Below, piece by piece: positions 34,031-42,505 of a DNA stretch of 64,000 bases. The notes beneath the pieces were generated by a model, which was given only the letters and a program-made list of their open reading frames with translations, did no database searches and was not told the DNA's origin. Within the stretch, counting starts at the first letter, position 1; every line of letters begins with the position of its first letter. The position numbers were made by a program, and so were the translations under genes. This DNA comes from Intrasporangium flavum (GTDB taxonomy: Bacteria; Actinomycetota; Actinomycetes; Actinomycetales; Dermatophilaceae), in the NCBI RefSeq assembly GCF_001956915.1, contig NZ_MLJO01000003.1, positions 124,001 through 188,000 of the forward strand. Reading direction: 5' to 3'.

Positions 34031-35797
34031 TCACCTCGAGGCGACCGAAGCCGCGACCGACGCAGCGAGCCGGGCCGCCGTCGCGGCCGGCGGAGGCGGC
34101 AGCGTGGGCACCGTGATGCACGAGCGCTCGACCGGCGCCTGCTGGACGACGAGGTCCCGCCGACCGACCGCGACCGCCACGAGGTTGTCGGCGCTGACGG
34201 TCCCGGCGCGCAGGTAGTCGGAGTGGCCCGTCGAGGTCCGAGCAGGGTCCTCGGCACCGGATCCGATGCCGTGCCAGAGGTTGCAGCCGGCAGCGGGGTC
34301 CTTGAGAGCGGTCGTCGACAGCGACGTCCCGCCGGCGACCGTGTCGGGGTTCGCGCCGAGCGGCCGCCACCCGGGATGGGCGACGAGGTCGTGCCCGGCC
34401 GCGAGCACGTTGAACGACCCCGCCTTGAGACCGATCCGTTCGATGCGGTCGAAGGGCACGCCGGGAGACCCGAACACGGCGACGTCATCGACCGGGCTGT
34501 CCTGCAGCAGAGCGTTGCCCGCCAGGACGGATCCGTAGGAGTGCGCCCAGAGGGTCTGGTGGACGGGTCGGTCGCGCGCCGCTCCCAGACCCGTGAGGAA
34601 GGCGGCGAGCTCGTCGGCGTTGTCGCGGGCGATCTTCGGGTTGAGCACGCTGCGGTCGATGCTCGTCACGATCTCGTCCGGCTGGGGGGCCTCGTACCCC
34701 ATCCACGTCACGATGGCGGTGTCGGCTCCCCCTCCCTCCCGAATCGCCTGCTGGCGCAGTGGACTGAACAGGTTGTCGTAGCGTCCGAGGTCATCTCGGG
34801 GCGTCGTCGAGAGGCCACCGACGTACGTCACCACGTGATCTGCGGTCTCGACGTCGCCCTGGGCGACGACGACCTTGACCTCGCGACCGGTGGCGTCGAG
34901 GAAGAGGAGCCGACGCTGCACACCGTCCTGACGTCCGAGGAGCGCACGGACGGCGCGCAGGTCGTCGACCCGGGCGCGTGCTCGCGCGACCGGATCCACC
35001 CCGAACGGGATCGCGGGGTGCTCCTGCTCGGCGGCCAGGGCGGACGCAGCCGCCCGCGCTGCCTCGGCGAGAAGGACGAGGTTGGCCTCGTGGCGCGCTG
35101 CGGCCGGGACGCCGTCGCGCGGACCGACCCACTGGGGGTGGTCGCGGATCACGGACCGACGCTCAGCGTCGGTGAGGCAGCGCCACCACGCCGCGGACGC
35201 GTAGGCGCCGCTGGCGTCGTTCAGCACGACGGGCGGTGCGGGCACGGCAGCCGCTCCCCGGGCGGCCAGGACCGGCCCGGCCGACGGGCCGCCGCGGGCC
35301 AGGACGAGCAGGTCGCGAGCCAGGCCGGTGTCGACGTCGGTCGCGAGACGGACCGCCTGGCGCAGGTAGGTGTGCACCTCGTCGCGCAAGAGCTCGTCAC
35401 GACGGGCCCCGTGCGCCTCGAGCACCGAGTCGAGCCCGGCGGCGCGGACGGGGAGGAAGAGCGTGCCTTCGTGGTCGACGAACGCCCCGTCGGCCGCGGC
35501 ACGCGCATCGGCCCGCGCCAGCAGGTCCTGCGCGGCGCGCAGCCGGACGGCAGCCTGCATCACAGAGGTCGACGATGCCGCGAGGCACGCCGCCAGCCGG
35601 CCCAGACCCGCCACGAGCGCTGCCGCCCGGACCGCGGCCGCCACCGACGCCGGGCCCGACCAGCTGCGAGCCCGGTGCCGCAGCAACCGGGTGATGACCG
35701 CCTCGACGTCGAGCCGGCAGGCGTCGAGCCGTCGTGCAGCGCCGACGAGGACCTCCGGCCGGCTCGACCGGACCTGACCGACGCCGAGCGCCGTCAC
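34031..35797 (-). CDS. Alpha/beta hydrolase, DUF1023 type
   Basis: A 588-residue protein. The N-terminal about 270 residues are helical and Ala-rich (WXG-like or structural region); the C-terminal part is a DUF1023 alpha/beta hydrolase with the nucleophile elbow LWAHSYGSVLAG, an earlier acidic strand (YVGGLSTTPRDDLGRYDN, TAIVTWMGYEAP) and a late His in TSTGHSDYL. DUF1023 proteins in actinobacteria are often encoded beside small WXG100-like proteins. Here GTG 35797 overlaps the stop of such a gene by 4 bp. The substrate and the cellular location are unknown; no signal peptide is visible, so export through a type VII-like route is possible. Confidence 0.85.
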   Translation of the reverse strand: MTALGVGQVRSSRPEVLVGAARRLDACRLDVEAVITRLLRHRARSWSGPASVAAAVRAAALVAGLGRLAACLAASSTSVMQAAVRLRAAQDLLARADARAAADGAFVDHEGTLFLPVRAAGLDSVLEAHGARRDELLRDEVHTYLRQAVRLATDVDTGLARDLLVLARGGPSAGPVLAARGAAAVPAPPVVLNDASGAYASAAWWRCLTDAERRSVIRDHPQWVGPRDGVPAAARHEANLVLLAEAARAAASALAAEQEHPAIPFGVDPVARARARVDDLRAVRALLGRQDGVQRRLLFLDATGREVKVVVAQGDVETADHVVTYVGGLSTTPRDDLGRYDNLFSPLRQQAIREGGGADTAIVTWMGYEAPQPDEIVTSIDRSVLNPKIARDNADELAAFLTGLGAARDRPVHQTLWAHSYGSVLAGNALLQDSPVDDVAVFGSPGVPFDRIERIGLKAGSFNVLAAGHDLVAHPGWRPLGANPDTVAGGTSLSTTALKDPAAGCNLWHGIGSGAEDPARTSTGHSDYLRAGTVSADNLVAVAVGRRDLVVQQAPVERSCITVPTLPPPPAATAARLAASVAASVASR

Positions 35798-36099
35798 GGG
35801 GTACCGCCGCCCGCCGACATGGACAGCGACGTCGCGGCCCTGCGCTCGACCTCCGCGTACAGCCCTGACGCGGCCTCCAGCGCCGAACCGAGACCGAGCA
35901 GCTCGAGCCGAGCGTCGCGGAACCGGTCGCGCCAGGCCCCGACGAGACGGGCCGTCGCCCCAGCGACCGCCCCTCCTGAGAGCCCGGCGGGCAGCTCCGC
36001 CACCGCCAGGTCGGCACGCACCGACGCGAGCCGCGCCAGCGCCGCCTCCAGGTCGGCTGCGGCGTCGCCGAGCTCCACGGGGTCCACCTCGTAGCGCAT
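35794..36099 (-). CDS. WXG100-like small helical protein
   Basis: A 101-residue protein with two long predicted helices (PVELGDAAADLEAALARLASVRADL and LVGAWRDRFRDARLELLGLGSALEAA in shorter segments) connected near residue 40, the size and shape of an ESAT-6/WXG100 protein. The central turn has GAWRDRF rather than a clear W-x-G, so membership is by shape and context. ATG 36099 follows GGAAGGAGAGG. It is the first gene of a pair with the DUF1023 hydrolase, with a 4-bp overlap, suggesting that the two proteins act or are exported together. Confidence 0.6.
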   Translation of the reverse strand: MRYEVDPVELGDAAADLEAALARLASVRADLAVAELPAGLSGGAVAGATARLVGAWRDRFRDARLELLGLGSALEAASGLYAEVERRAATSLSMSAGGGTP

Positions 36100-36237
36100 C
36101 GCCTCTCCTTCCCGAGAACCCCACCGTAGGAAAGACATTCGGGTGTCGGGATGTCTCATCCACAGGCGACGCGACTCCCCGGCGGGGCCGACACACTCGT
36201 CCACAAGGACGCGCTTTCGCAGCCCCGGAGACAGCAG

Positions 36238-36267
36238 GACGCCGCACCCTCGGGAGGGTGCGGCGTC
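36238..36267 (-). terminator. Hairpin terminator downstream of the LysM gene
   Basis: Perfect stem GACGCCGCACCCTC (36238-36251) with its complement (36254-36267) and a very short loop. It lies 109 bp beyond the stop of the LysM protein gene and before the WXG100-like gene on the same strand, with no T-run. Confidence 0.6.
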
Positions 36268-36375
36268 CGGGCGGACCGGCGGGGTCGAAGCGCCGGGCAC
36301 GCCAGCCGCTGGAGGTGGAGCCAACGCGGCTGTCGGGATCCGCACGACACGAACGCGCGCGGAGGTCGGGTCAGG

Positions 36376-36789
36376 TCAGGGAGCCGGGATGACGAGGCGC
36401 TGGCCCGCGTGGATCATCGAGGTGGAGAGGGAGTTGGCCAGCTGCAGCTCGACGACCCCCTCCGACACGGGCAGGTCGGGCAGCTCACGGGCGGCGATGC
36501 CCGACAGGGTCTGGCCCGACTCGACGGTGATGGAGCGCGGCGCGTCGGCCGCCGAGGCGAGCTGTCCGGCGAGGCCGAGGCCGAGCGCGACCAGCACCGC
36601 CGTGACGAAGAGGGTCACGACGAGGCGTCCGAACCGGGTCAGGCGCAGCGGCGGCTGAGCGGCACGGGCCGCGCGGACGGCGTCGCGACCGGTGGGAACG
36701 AGAACGAGCTGCGGCCGAGGGCGCGGGACGGAGTCCCCCGACTCCAGCTCACGCTGCTGACGAACGGCCTCGAGTGCGACGACGCTCAT
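36376..36789 (-). CDS. LysM cell-division suppressor type protein, divergent from lexA
   Basis: A 137-residue protein with a cytoplasmic N-terminus (residues 1-50), one transmembrane segment (RLVVTLFVTAVLVALGLGL, about 53-72) and an extracellular LysM domain (ITVESGQTLSGIAARELP, LQLANSLSTSMIHAGQRLVIP). This layout next to lexA is the same as the SOS-induced division suppressors YneA of Bacillus, DivS of Corynebacterium and Rv2719c of Mycobacterium. Its promoter region carries two adjacent SOS boxes, so induction on DNA damage and transient block of septation are likely. Sequence identity to those proteins is not claimed; the call rests on domain order and position. Confidence 0.85.
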   Translation of the reverse strand: MSVVALEAVRQQRELESGDSVPRPRPQLVLVPTGRDAVRAARAAQPPLRLTRFGRLVVTLFVTAVLVALGLGLAGQLASAADAPRSITVESGQTLSGIAARELPDLPVSEGVVELQLANSLSTSMIHAGQRLVIPAP

Positions 36790-36814
36790 GCTGACCTCCC
36801 CTTACTGCTGGCTT

Positions 36815-36899
36815 GCGAACATGTGTTCTATCGAACGTCTGTACGAGTTGTAGCACGTATGTTCGAGGAAGTCGAGACACGCATCGAACACCTGTTTGG
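36815..36899. promoter_or_regulatory. Cluster of LexA (SOS) boxes between LysM gene and lexA
   Basis: Box 1 (36815-36830) has a perfect GAAC-ATGT-GTTC core. Box 2 (36831-36846, TCGAACGTCTGTACGA) abuts it and matches the 16-bp consensus at all but one specified position. Two further sites match 10 of the 12 specified positions: 36851-36866 and 36884-36899. Boxes 1 and 2 are nearer the LysM gene, the others nearer lexA, so both directions can be repressed. Confidence 0.85.
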
Positions 36900-37016
36900 C
36901 AACTGTGTTCGAACCCCGTACTCTTTCCTCACACCACCAACCACACCAGTCACCACTGACACTGGGTCCGCAGCGGCCCGGATCACGGGCTCTGGGCCGG
37001 CGACGAAGGGGACACC

Positions 37017-37694
37017 ATGGGCGTGACCGAGCTTCCCGACCGCGACAAGGGCGACGGCCTGACGCTGCGGCAGCGACGCGTGCTCGAGGTGATCCGCAAC
37101 TCCGTCGACCGGCGTGGCTACCCGCCGAGCATGCGCGAGATCGGCGAGGCGGTGGGGCTCGCCAGCCCGTCCAGCGTCAGCCACCAGCTCGCCGCGCTCG
37201 AGCGCAAGGGCTTCCTGCGCCGCGACCCCAACCGTCCGCGCGCCCTCGAGGTCGTCTCCCCCGACGCCGGTGGCGCCGAGCGCCACGACGCCGAGACCGA
37301 CGCCGGCGACACGCGTCCGGAGGCCTCGTACGTCCCCGTCCTGGGCAAGATCGCCGCCGGTGTCCCGATCACCGCCGAGGAGGTCGTCGAGGACGTCTTC
37401 CCCCTCCCCCGTCAGATCGTCGGCGAGGGCCAGCTGTTCCTGCTCAAGGTCCAGGGCGACTCGATGGTCGACGCCGCGATCTGCGACGGCGACTGGGTCG
37501 TCGTGCGCCAGCAGCCGAACGCCGAGAACGGCGACATCGTGGCCGCGATGCTCGACAACGAGGCCACGGTCAAGACCTTCAAGCGCAAGGACGGCCACGT
37601 GTGGCTGCTGCCGCACAACGCCGCCTACGACCCGATCGACGGCGACGACGCGACCATCCTCGGCAAGGTCACGGCGGTCCTGCGCCGCGTCTGA
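37017..37694 (+). CDS. lexA: SOS repressor LexA
   Basis: A 225-residue repressor-protease. Residues 15-75 form the winged helix ([36 protein letters not shown]). The linker is long and acidic. The self-cleavage site is A114-G115 in GKIAAGVPI, and the catalytic dyad is S149 (VQGDSMVD) and K186 (ATVKTFKR). Activated RecA triggers cleavage and derepression. ATG 37017 follows AAGGGGA. It diverges from the LysM division suppressor over an SOS-box cluster, so it is autoregulated, and the HNH gene at 17585 is another predicted target in this window. A 13-bp-stem hairpin ends the gene. Confidence 0.98.
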   Translation: MGVTELPDRDKGDGLTLRQRRVLEVIRNSVDRRGYPPSMREIGEAVGLASPSSVSHQLAALERKGFLRRDPNRPRALEVVSPDAGGAERHDAETDAGDTRPEASYVPVLGKIAAGVPITAEEVVEDVFPLPRQIVGEGQLFLLKVQGDSMVDAAICDGDWVVVRQQPNAENGDIVAAMLDNEATVKTFKRKDGHVWLLPHNAAYDPIDGDDATILGKVTAVLRRV

Positions 37695-37720
37695 AGCTCG
37701 CCACCCACGCCTTGCCTGGC

Positions 37721-37749
37721 GACGCGCCGCGGACCATCCGCGGCGCGTC
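37721..37749 (+). terminator. Hairpin terminator after lexA
   Basis: Perfect 13-bp stem (37721-37733 with 37737-37749) and a 3-base loop, 26 bp after the lexA stop. No T-run follows. Confidence 0.75.
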
Positions 37750-37810
37750 GCGGCGTATTCGGGGGCCGGGTTCGCCACTCTGAGAGACACACTCGCTCCA
37801 GGAGGACGCC

Positions 37811-38716
37811 ATGACCGACCGTCCGGACCGCGACGTCGTCTTCACCTACCGCTACCTCCGCGGCGGGATGGTGGCGATGCTGCTCATGCTGCTGCTCTCG
37901 GTCGTGCTCCAGTGGTGGTGGGGCACGAACGGGACGTGCTGGCTCGGCTCGATCAGCGCCTACTACTTCACGCCGGCACGGACGGTCTTCGTCGGCAGCC
38001 TGTGCGCGCTCGGAGCCGCGCTCGTCGCGTACAAGGGGCACTCGCCCGCCGAGGACGTCCTGCTCAACTTCTCGGGCTTCATGGCGTTCGTCGTGGCGAT
38101 GGTGCCGACCGTCCCGGACGAGCGGTGCAGCGTGAGCGGGACGACCAACCCGTTCGCCCTCTCGACGTCGGCGATCTCGGACGCCGTCGACAACAACGTG
38201 TGGTCGCTGATCGTCGTCGGTTTCCTCGCGCTCGTCGTGACCGTGTGGCTGCGGCGCGACGAGCTGCTCGACCCGGCGCGACGGCCTCCGCTGCGCACGA
38301 TGCTCGTGACCGTGGCGTGCAGCGGCGTCATCCTCTTCGAGCTCGTGCTCTTCCTCGTGCTGCCCGACCGGTTCGTCGCACTGAGCCACGGCCTCGCGGC
38401 CGCGACGATGGTGGCTGGTGTCATCGCCGTTATGGTGCTCAGCGCCTTCCGGGTGCAGGACCGGCACACCTCGACCGAGGAGGCCCGCACGTACAAGCGC
38501 TGGTACCTCGCCATCGCCGCGACGCTCGCGGTGCTGCTCACCGTCACGGTCGTGGCGCACCTGACGGTGCACGGGTTCGACCACGTGATCCTCATCGGCG
38601 AGGTCATCATCATCGTGCTCTTCTGCACCTACTGGGTCGTGCAGACCAAGGAGCTGTGGGACGTGCGTGGAACGGCCGAGGTGGAGGCCCGGAAGGTCGG
38701 CGCCGTCGCGGGATGA
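37811..38716 (+). CDS. Integral membrane protein of unknown function
   Basis: A 301-residue protein with about seven to eight transmembrane segments (among them MVAMLLMLLLSVVLQW, VFVGSLCALGAALVAY, SLIVVGFLALVVTVW, VILFELVLFLVLP and ILIGEVIIIVLFCTYWVV). Between the first helices lies the conserved-looking stretch LGSISAYYFTPARTVFVG, followed by AEDVLLNFSGFMAF; this resembles DUF998-like membrane proteins, but I do not assign it firmly. Extracellular Cys residues are present. ATG 37811 follows CAGGAGG. The stop abuts that of the convergent PKD gene with no space between. Confidence 0.75.
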   Translation: MTDRPDRDVVFTYRYLRGGMVAMLLMLLLSVVLQWWWGTNGTCWLGSISAYYFTPARTVFVGSLCALGAALVAYKGHSPAEDVLLNFSGFMAFVVAMVPTVPDERCSVSGTTNPFALSTSAISDAVDNNVWSLIVVGFLALVVTVWLRRDELLDPARRPPLRTMLVTVACSGVILFELVLFLVLPDRFVALSHGLAAATMVAGVIAVMVLSAFRVQDRHTSTEEARTYKRWYLAIAATLAVLLTVTVVAHLTVHGFDHVILIGEVIIIVLFCTYWVVQTKELWDVRGTAEVEARKVGAVAG

Positions 38717-39664
38717 TCAGCGATTGCGGACGAGGACGCCGCGGGCCTCCTTGACCGTGATCGGCGTGCCCGGCTGCGGCACGGTCACCGTGTCCGGGAT
38801 CGCGATCCAGGCACCACCGTTGATCCGGAAGTCGGCACCGAAGGTGACGTCGACCCGCGAGGTGTACGTGCCCGGCTTGCGGTAGGTGTGCACGATGTCG
38901 CCGTCCGGGTAGACCCCGCCCGGTGAGGTCGTCGGGCCCTCGCTCGTGCCGTCGCCGAAGCGGTAGACGTAGCTGACGAGCTTGGGCCGGATCTCGACGC
39001 GGTAGCCGAACATCGTGGCCGGGTCGACCAGGTCGATCTCGCCCGGCTCGAAACCCGCACTGGCCCAGTCCACCTTGTAGAACGTCTTGAGGTTGACGAG
39101 CGTCGTGTTCCCCTTCGGCTGCGTCGAGATCGCACCCTTCGCCCAGTCGGTTCTGTGGAAGGCGGCCGCAATCATCTCGAGGGTAGGAACCGGCTTGGCT
39201 CCGGGGACGAGGTTGGGCAAGCAGGAAGACCCGACAAACACCCAGCCGTTAGCGTCTACCTTCACCTCAGGATTTGGCCAGTCCTTCTTGGGCGCAGGCT
39301 TCCCATCCGCGTCCACCCAGAAGCGCCAAATGTCGACGAGCGGCCCTCGACCCTCTGCAGGCGTATTCGTTGCGCACGAAGCGACTGCGGCCGCATAGCA
39401 AGTTGCGCCCGAGTCCCTCCCACCTACGTCGCATCCAGCAATTGACGACCGATATTTCCAGTGCGGCTTTCGCTGGACGAAGGCCGCTTCATATTCAGCT
39501 TTGAGGCGATCCATGTCCCGACGAAGAAGAAGTTTTACTTGGGCGCTGTTTGAATCGGTCGAACCGCCCCAGTCACCTCCGCAGCAGTTCGGATCGCCTT
39601 CGCCCCCCGTTGTCGGGGCGAGCGAGACTACGACTGCCATGAGAGCCGCCAGTGGACCGCTCAC
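38717..39664 (-). CDS. Secreted PKD-like domain protein, mosaic base composition
   Basis: A 315-residue predicted exported protein. Residues 1-20 are a short hydrophobic signal-like start, followed by a Cys-rich region (NCCGGDWGG) and a central part with further Cys residues (AAAVASCATN, VGSSCLPNL). The C-terminal about 100 residues contain a PKD-like beta domain (YVYRFGDGTSEGP, DIVHTYRKPGTYTSRVDVTF). The 3' half has normal high GC, but the 5' half (from about 39200) is only about 47-63 % GC. GTG 39664 overlaps the stop of the upstream DUF6318 lipoprotein gene by 4 bp. PKD and DUF6318 genes are often neighbours in related actinobacteria (from memory); the function is unknown. Confidence 0.75.
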   Translation of the reverse strand: MSGPLAALMAVVVSLAPTTGGEGDPNCCGGDWGGSTDSNSAQVKLLLRRDMDRLKAEYEAAFVQRKPHWKYRSSIAGCDVGGRDSGATCYAAAVASCATNTPAEGRGPLVDIWRFWVDADGKPAPKKDWPNPEVKVDANGWVFVGSSCLPNLVPGAKPVPTLEMIAAAFHRTDWAKGAISTQPKGNTTLVNLKTFYKVDWASAGFEPGEIDLVDPATMFGYRVEIRPKLVSYVYRFGDGTSEGPTTSPGGVYPDGDIVHTYRKPGTYTSRVDVTFGADFRINGGAWIAIPDTVTVPQPGTPITVKEARGVLVRNR

Positions 39665-40020
39665 TTTGTCTGCACTCCGCCGATGTCGCTGACCATCCAG
39701 CCCCGATCAGTCCACGCGAGTTGGAAGATATTGCGGAACACCTTCTCGGTCTTTTGGCCCCTGACTTTCCCATCCGTACCAACGATGACGCCAGGTCGTT
39801 GATGGATCGTCGCGTCAACGCGCGCTTCGACAGAGGAGGCACTGAGAGTGGTAGCGCGCTGAACTTCGATTGCATCTTCTCGCCATCGCGCACTCGCCTT
39901 CTTCAGATCCCGAGCCGTTTGCGCCAAGTTGTCGCAGGAAGGCACGCTGGGCACACACAACGCTTCGATCGGTGATGGGTCGGGAATACGCCAGGACCTA
40001 TTCACTTGCGCGACGAAGTA
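39180..40020. other. Low-GC patch spanning the junction of two genes
   Basis: Counting 60-base lines gives about 47-63 % GC here (lowest near 39481-39540) against about 70-75 % on both sides. The patch covers the 3' half of the DUF6318 gene and the 5' half of the PKD gene, while the outer halves of both genes have normal composition. No transposase, repeat or att-like site was seen at its edges. Recombination of a divergent allele is the likely cause. Confidence 0.7.
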
Positions 40021-40269
40021 CTTGGCGAAGGCTTCGGCGCCGGCTTTGTCCTTGGTCTTGGCGGCATCGGGCAGGCCGGCCGGGAAGGCCGGGCCGGCGT
40101 TCGTCGTGGCGGTAGCAGGCGGCGTCGACGTCGTCGTGCTCGTCGTCGTGGACGGCACTTGAGCGCTCGTCTGCGCGGGCGCCGGGTCGCTCCCGGTGCA
40201 GGCGGCGAGCGAAGCCACGGCCAGCGCCAGCCCCGCGGCGGCGTACGTCATCCTCTGGTGTCTCAGCAC
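39661..40269 (-). CDS. DUF6318-type lipoprotein
   Basis: A 202-residue lipoprotein. The signal peptide has a basic start and the lipobox SLAAC (Cys at about 24), followed by a Thr/Ser/Pro-rich linker to about residue 60. The globular part opens with GPAFPAGLPDAAKTKDKAGAEAFAKYFVAQVN in segments and ESLC/CDNLAQTARDLKKA-like sequence typical of DUF6318; it ends with FRNIFQLAWTDRGWMVSDIGG, a strand-rich NTF2-like finish. The N-terminal half of the gene is high GC and the C-terminal half low GC. GTG 40269 is used; ATG 40251 would shorten the signal peptide. It is coupled to the PKD gene. Confidence 0.78.
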   Translation of the reverse strand: MLRHQRMTYAAAGLALAVASLAACTGSDPAPAQTSAQVPSTTTSTTTSTPPATATTNAGPAFPAGLPDAAKTKDKAGAEAFAKYFVAQVNRSWRIPDPSPIEALCVPSVPSCDNLAQTARDLKKASARWREDAIEVQRATTLSASSVEARVDATIHQRPGVIVGTDGKVRGQKTEKVFRNIFQLAWTDRGWMVSDIGGVQTK

Positions 40270-40400
40270 GACTGTCGGTCCCCTGTTCGGCGAATCTGTG
40301 CCCTGCCCACCGGGCGCAAACGGGCGAAAACGTCATCGAACGCTCCCACAGATCCTGCCCCAAGCGCACCTCGGGCCTCTGCGCCCGTCCACAACCGACG

Positions 40401-41465
40401 TCAGGACACCGGCGGCTCGTCCCCCACCGCCGCCAGCCACCAGGCCGCTGCGTCACCGTGCTCGGCCAGCTCGGACGGCGTCATCGTCGCCGTCACGCGC
40501 AGCCACGACTCCACGCGCCCCAGCCGCCCGAGCCGCAGCGCCGCCGGCAGCGCAGCCCGCATCACCGCGGCCGGCGCCACGTCGCTCCACACCTCGAGCC
40601 CCGCGTCGGCGACCCGACGCAGCCGCGGGTCGTCGGGCAAGGCTTCCAGCCGGTGCGCGAGCACGTTGAGCGGCACGAACATCGCCGTGAGCGGGTGGGC
40701 GAGGACGGCGTCGCCGAAGTCGAAGAAGCGCATCCCCGACGCCGTCGCGAAGACGTTGTTCGCGTGCAGGTCGTTGTGCACGAGCGCGAGCGGCAGCCCG
40801 AGCGCGTCGAGGCCCTCTCCCCACTCGGCCACGCGCGGTGCCCGCGACAGGACGCGCAGCGAGGCCTCGGCGTCGAGGCGTCGCGGGTCGGCGTCGGGCA
40901 GCGCGGACAGCTGCGAGGCCCGTGCCACCACGTAGTCCGCGGCGTCGAGCGGGTGCAGCGGCGCCAGACCGGCCCCGACCAGCTCCAAGGTGCACCCGGC
41001 GAGCTCGCGCTGCAGGTGCATGGCCTCGGCGACCACCCGACACCACGTGTCGGTGTCGTGGGGGTCGACGGACGCACCGAGCACCTCACCCTGGTCGGGC
41101 ACGAGGTGCAGGCCACGCGCCGGGTCGACCGCCGCGAGGGGCACGACCCGGTCCGGGGCACAGCGAGCGAGCACTTCGAGGAGCGCCGCCTCGAAGGCCT
41201 GGTGCGGGCAGTTCTGCTTCGCCCAGAAGACGTCTCCCCCGGTCGTGCTGGCCCGCCACACCGTCGACCACGGCCGCTGGTGCACCGGCTCGAGCCCGGC
41301 GAGCGCACCGGCACCGAGACCCGCCACGGCGTCGGCGACCCACCCGCGCAGCTCGGCAGCGAACGCGTCCGAGGTCCACCGCGTCGACGGTCCCTCACCA
41401 GCGGGCGGGAGCGCCGTCCACCAACGCTCGCCCGACGCGTCGGCCGCGCCGTCGGTCGATACCAC
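40401..41465 (-). CDS. Aminoglycoside phosphotransferase (APH) family kinase
   Basis: A 354-residue protein-kinase-like phosphotransferase. The catalytic loop LVHNDLHANNV and the metal-binding FFDFGDAVLAHP are intact; the ATP-binding lobe is represented by VWRASTTGGDVFWAKQN. Such proteins may phosphorylate antibiotics, choline, sugars or other small molecules, so resistance should not be assumed. GTG 41465 is chosen because it lies 1 bp from the end of the upstream sirtuin gene; an in-frame GTG at 41486 would give a 20-bp overlap. The pair is probably co-transcribed. Confidence 0.8.
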   Translation of the reverse strand: MVSTDGAADASGERWWTALPPAGEGPSTRWTSDAFAAELRGWVADAVAGLGAGALAGLEPVHQRPWSTVWRASTTGGDVFWAKQNCPHQAFEAALLEVLARCAPDRVVPLAAVDPARGLHLVPDQGEVLGASVDPHDTDTWCRVVAEAMHLQRELAGCTLELVGAGLAPLHPLDAADYVVARASQLSALPDADPRRLDAEASLRVLSRAPRVAEWGEGLDALGLPLALVHNDLHANNVFATASGMRFFDFGDAVLAHPLTAMFVPLNVLAHRLEALPDDPRLRRVADAGLEVWSDVAPAAVMRAALPAALRLGRLGRVESWLRVTATMTPSELAEHGDAAAWWLAAVGDEPPVS

Positions 41466-41466
41466 C

Positions 41467-42483
41467 TCAGTGGCCCAGGGCCGCACGCAGCCGCGGCAGC
41501 ATCTCGCCGAGCGGGGCGTGCAGGCGGATCGTGGCCTCGGCGTCGCCGCGAGTCGCCGACCGGGTGACGATCGCGACGGGGACGCCGCGCTGGTGGGCCC
41601 GTCGGACGAACCGGTAGCCGCTCATGACGGCGAGTGACGACCCCAGCACGAGCACCGCACCCGCCGACTCGACGAGCCCGAAGCACCTCTCCACCAACGG
41701 TTTCGGCACGGACTCACCGAAGAAAACGACGTCCGGCTTCACCGTGTCGTGGTCGCAGACCAGGCACCGAGGGGCGTGGAAGGAGGCCACGAGCTCGTCG
41801 GCGAGGACGATGTCGCCGTCGGGCCGCACCTGCTCGCCCCACTGCGACCCCACGGCGGCCGCCGCCTCCGAGAAGCGGTCCATGAAGCCGGGGTTGGCCT
41901 CGGTCATCCGCTCGTGCAGACCGACGCGGGAGGTGAACTCGCCGCACGTCAGGCACACGGCGCGGTCAAGGGAGCCGTGCAGCTCGACGACGTCGCGCGC
42001 CCCCGCCGCCTGGTGCAGGCCGTCGACGTTCTGCGTGATGACGGGGCCGACGTAACCGGCGTGCTGCAGCTCGGCGACGACCCGGTGGCCCTCGTTCGGC
42101 GACGCCGCGTTGAACCGCAGCCAGCCGATGTAGCTGCGCGCCCAGTACCGACGCCGCGCCTCGCTCGAGCCGGCGAACTCCCCGTACGTCATCGGCTCGA
42201 CCCGCCGCGTGCCGTCGGGTCCGCGGTAGTCGGGGATGCCGCTGTCGGTCGACAGCCCCGCCCCGCTGAGCACGACGACGTCGCCGGCGCTGACGAGGTC
42301 GACGAGGTCGTCGAACGTGCCGAGGTCGCTCACCTCGAGCGGCAGTCGCCGCGAGGTGGCCAGACGCGTCAGCACCCCGCCGTCGCGAGCGGGCTCGGAC
42401 TCCTGGGGCACGTGCACCGGGACAGCGTACGCGGGGCGCCCCGCCGTCCCATGCCCATCGTGCCGTGGATCGCTGTTTTCCAT
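41467..42483 (-). CDS. NAD-dependent protein deacylase, sirtuin family
   Basis: A 338-residue Sir2 protein. The NAD site shows VVLSGAGLSTDSGIPDYRG and ITQNVDGLHQAAG, the catalytic His is in VELHGSL, and two zinc-binding Cys pairs lie in CLTCGE and CLVCDHD, followed by KPDVVFFGESVP. It removes acyl groups from lysines using NAD. About 55 residues precede the domain. ATG 42483 lies near a -10 like TATCAT on the minus strand and may start a nearly leaderless message; later starts are possible. It diverges from a LysR regulator over a T-N11-A dyad and is followed by an APH-family gene. Confidence 0.9.
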   Translation of the reverse strand: MENSDPRHDGHGTAGRPAYAVPVHVPQESEPARDGGVLTRLATSRRLPLEVSDLGTFDDLVDLVSAGDVVVLSGAGLSTDSGIPDYRGPDGTRRVEPMTYGEFAGSSEARRRYWARSYIGWLRFNAASPNEGHRVVAELQHAGYVGPVITQNVDGLHQAAGARDVVELHGSLDRAVCLTCGEFTSRVGLHERMTEANPGFMDRFSEAAAAVGSQWGEQVRPDGDIVLADELVASFHAPRCLVCDHDTVKPDVVFFGESVPKPLVERCFGLVESAGAVLVLGSSLAVMSGYRFVRRAHQRGVPVAIVTRSATRGDAEATIRLHAPLGEMLPRLRAALGH

Positions 42484-42499
42484 AATCGTCGGTTATGAT
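42481..42499. promoter_or_regulatory. Divergent promoter with LysR-type T-N11-A dyad
   Basis: CATAA-N7-TTATG (42481-42497) is an inverted repeat that fits the LysR pattern T-N11-A (T42483, A42495). It overlaps TATGAT (42494-42499), a good -10 for the regulator gene whose ATG is 7 bases further on, and the reverse strand offers a -10 for the sirtuin gene. Autoregulation and control of the sirtuin gene are inferred. Confidence 0.65.
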
Positions 42500-42505
42500 A
42501 CGCGC

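Noticed and set aside
36903..36918. GTTCGAACCCC resembling a tRNA T-loop upstream of lexA
   Set aside because: The flanking bases do not form a T-arm or acceptor stem, and the region is full of LexA half-sites that explain the motif.
40401..41465. Aminoglycoside resistance gene
   Set aside because: The APH fold alone does not show antibiotic specificity, and the context (sirtuin operon) does not suggest resistance.
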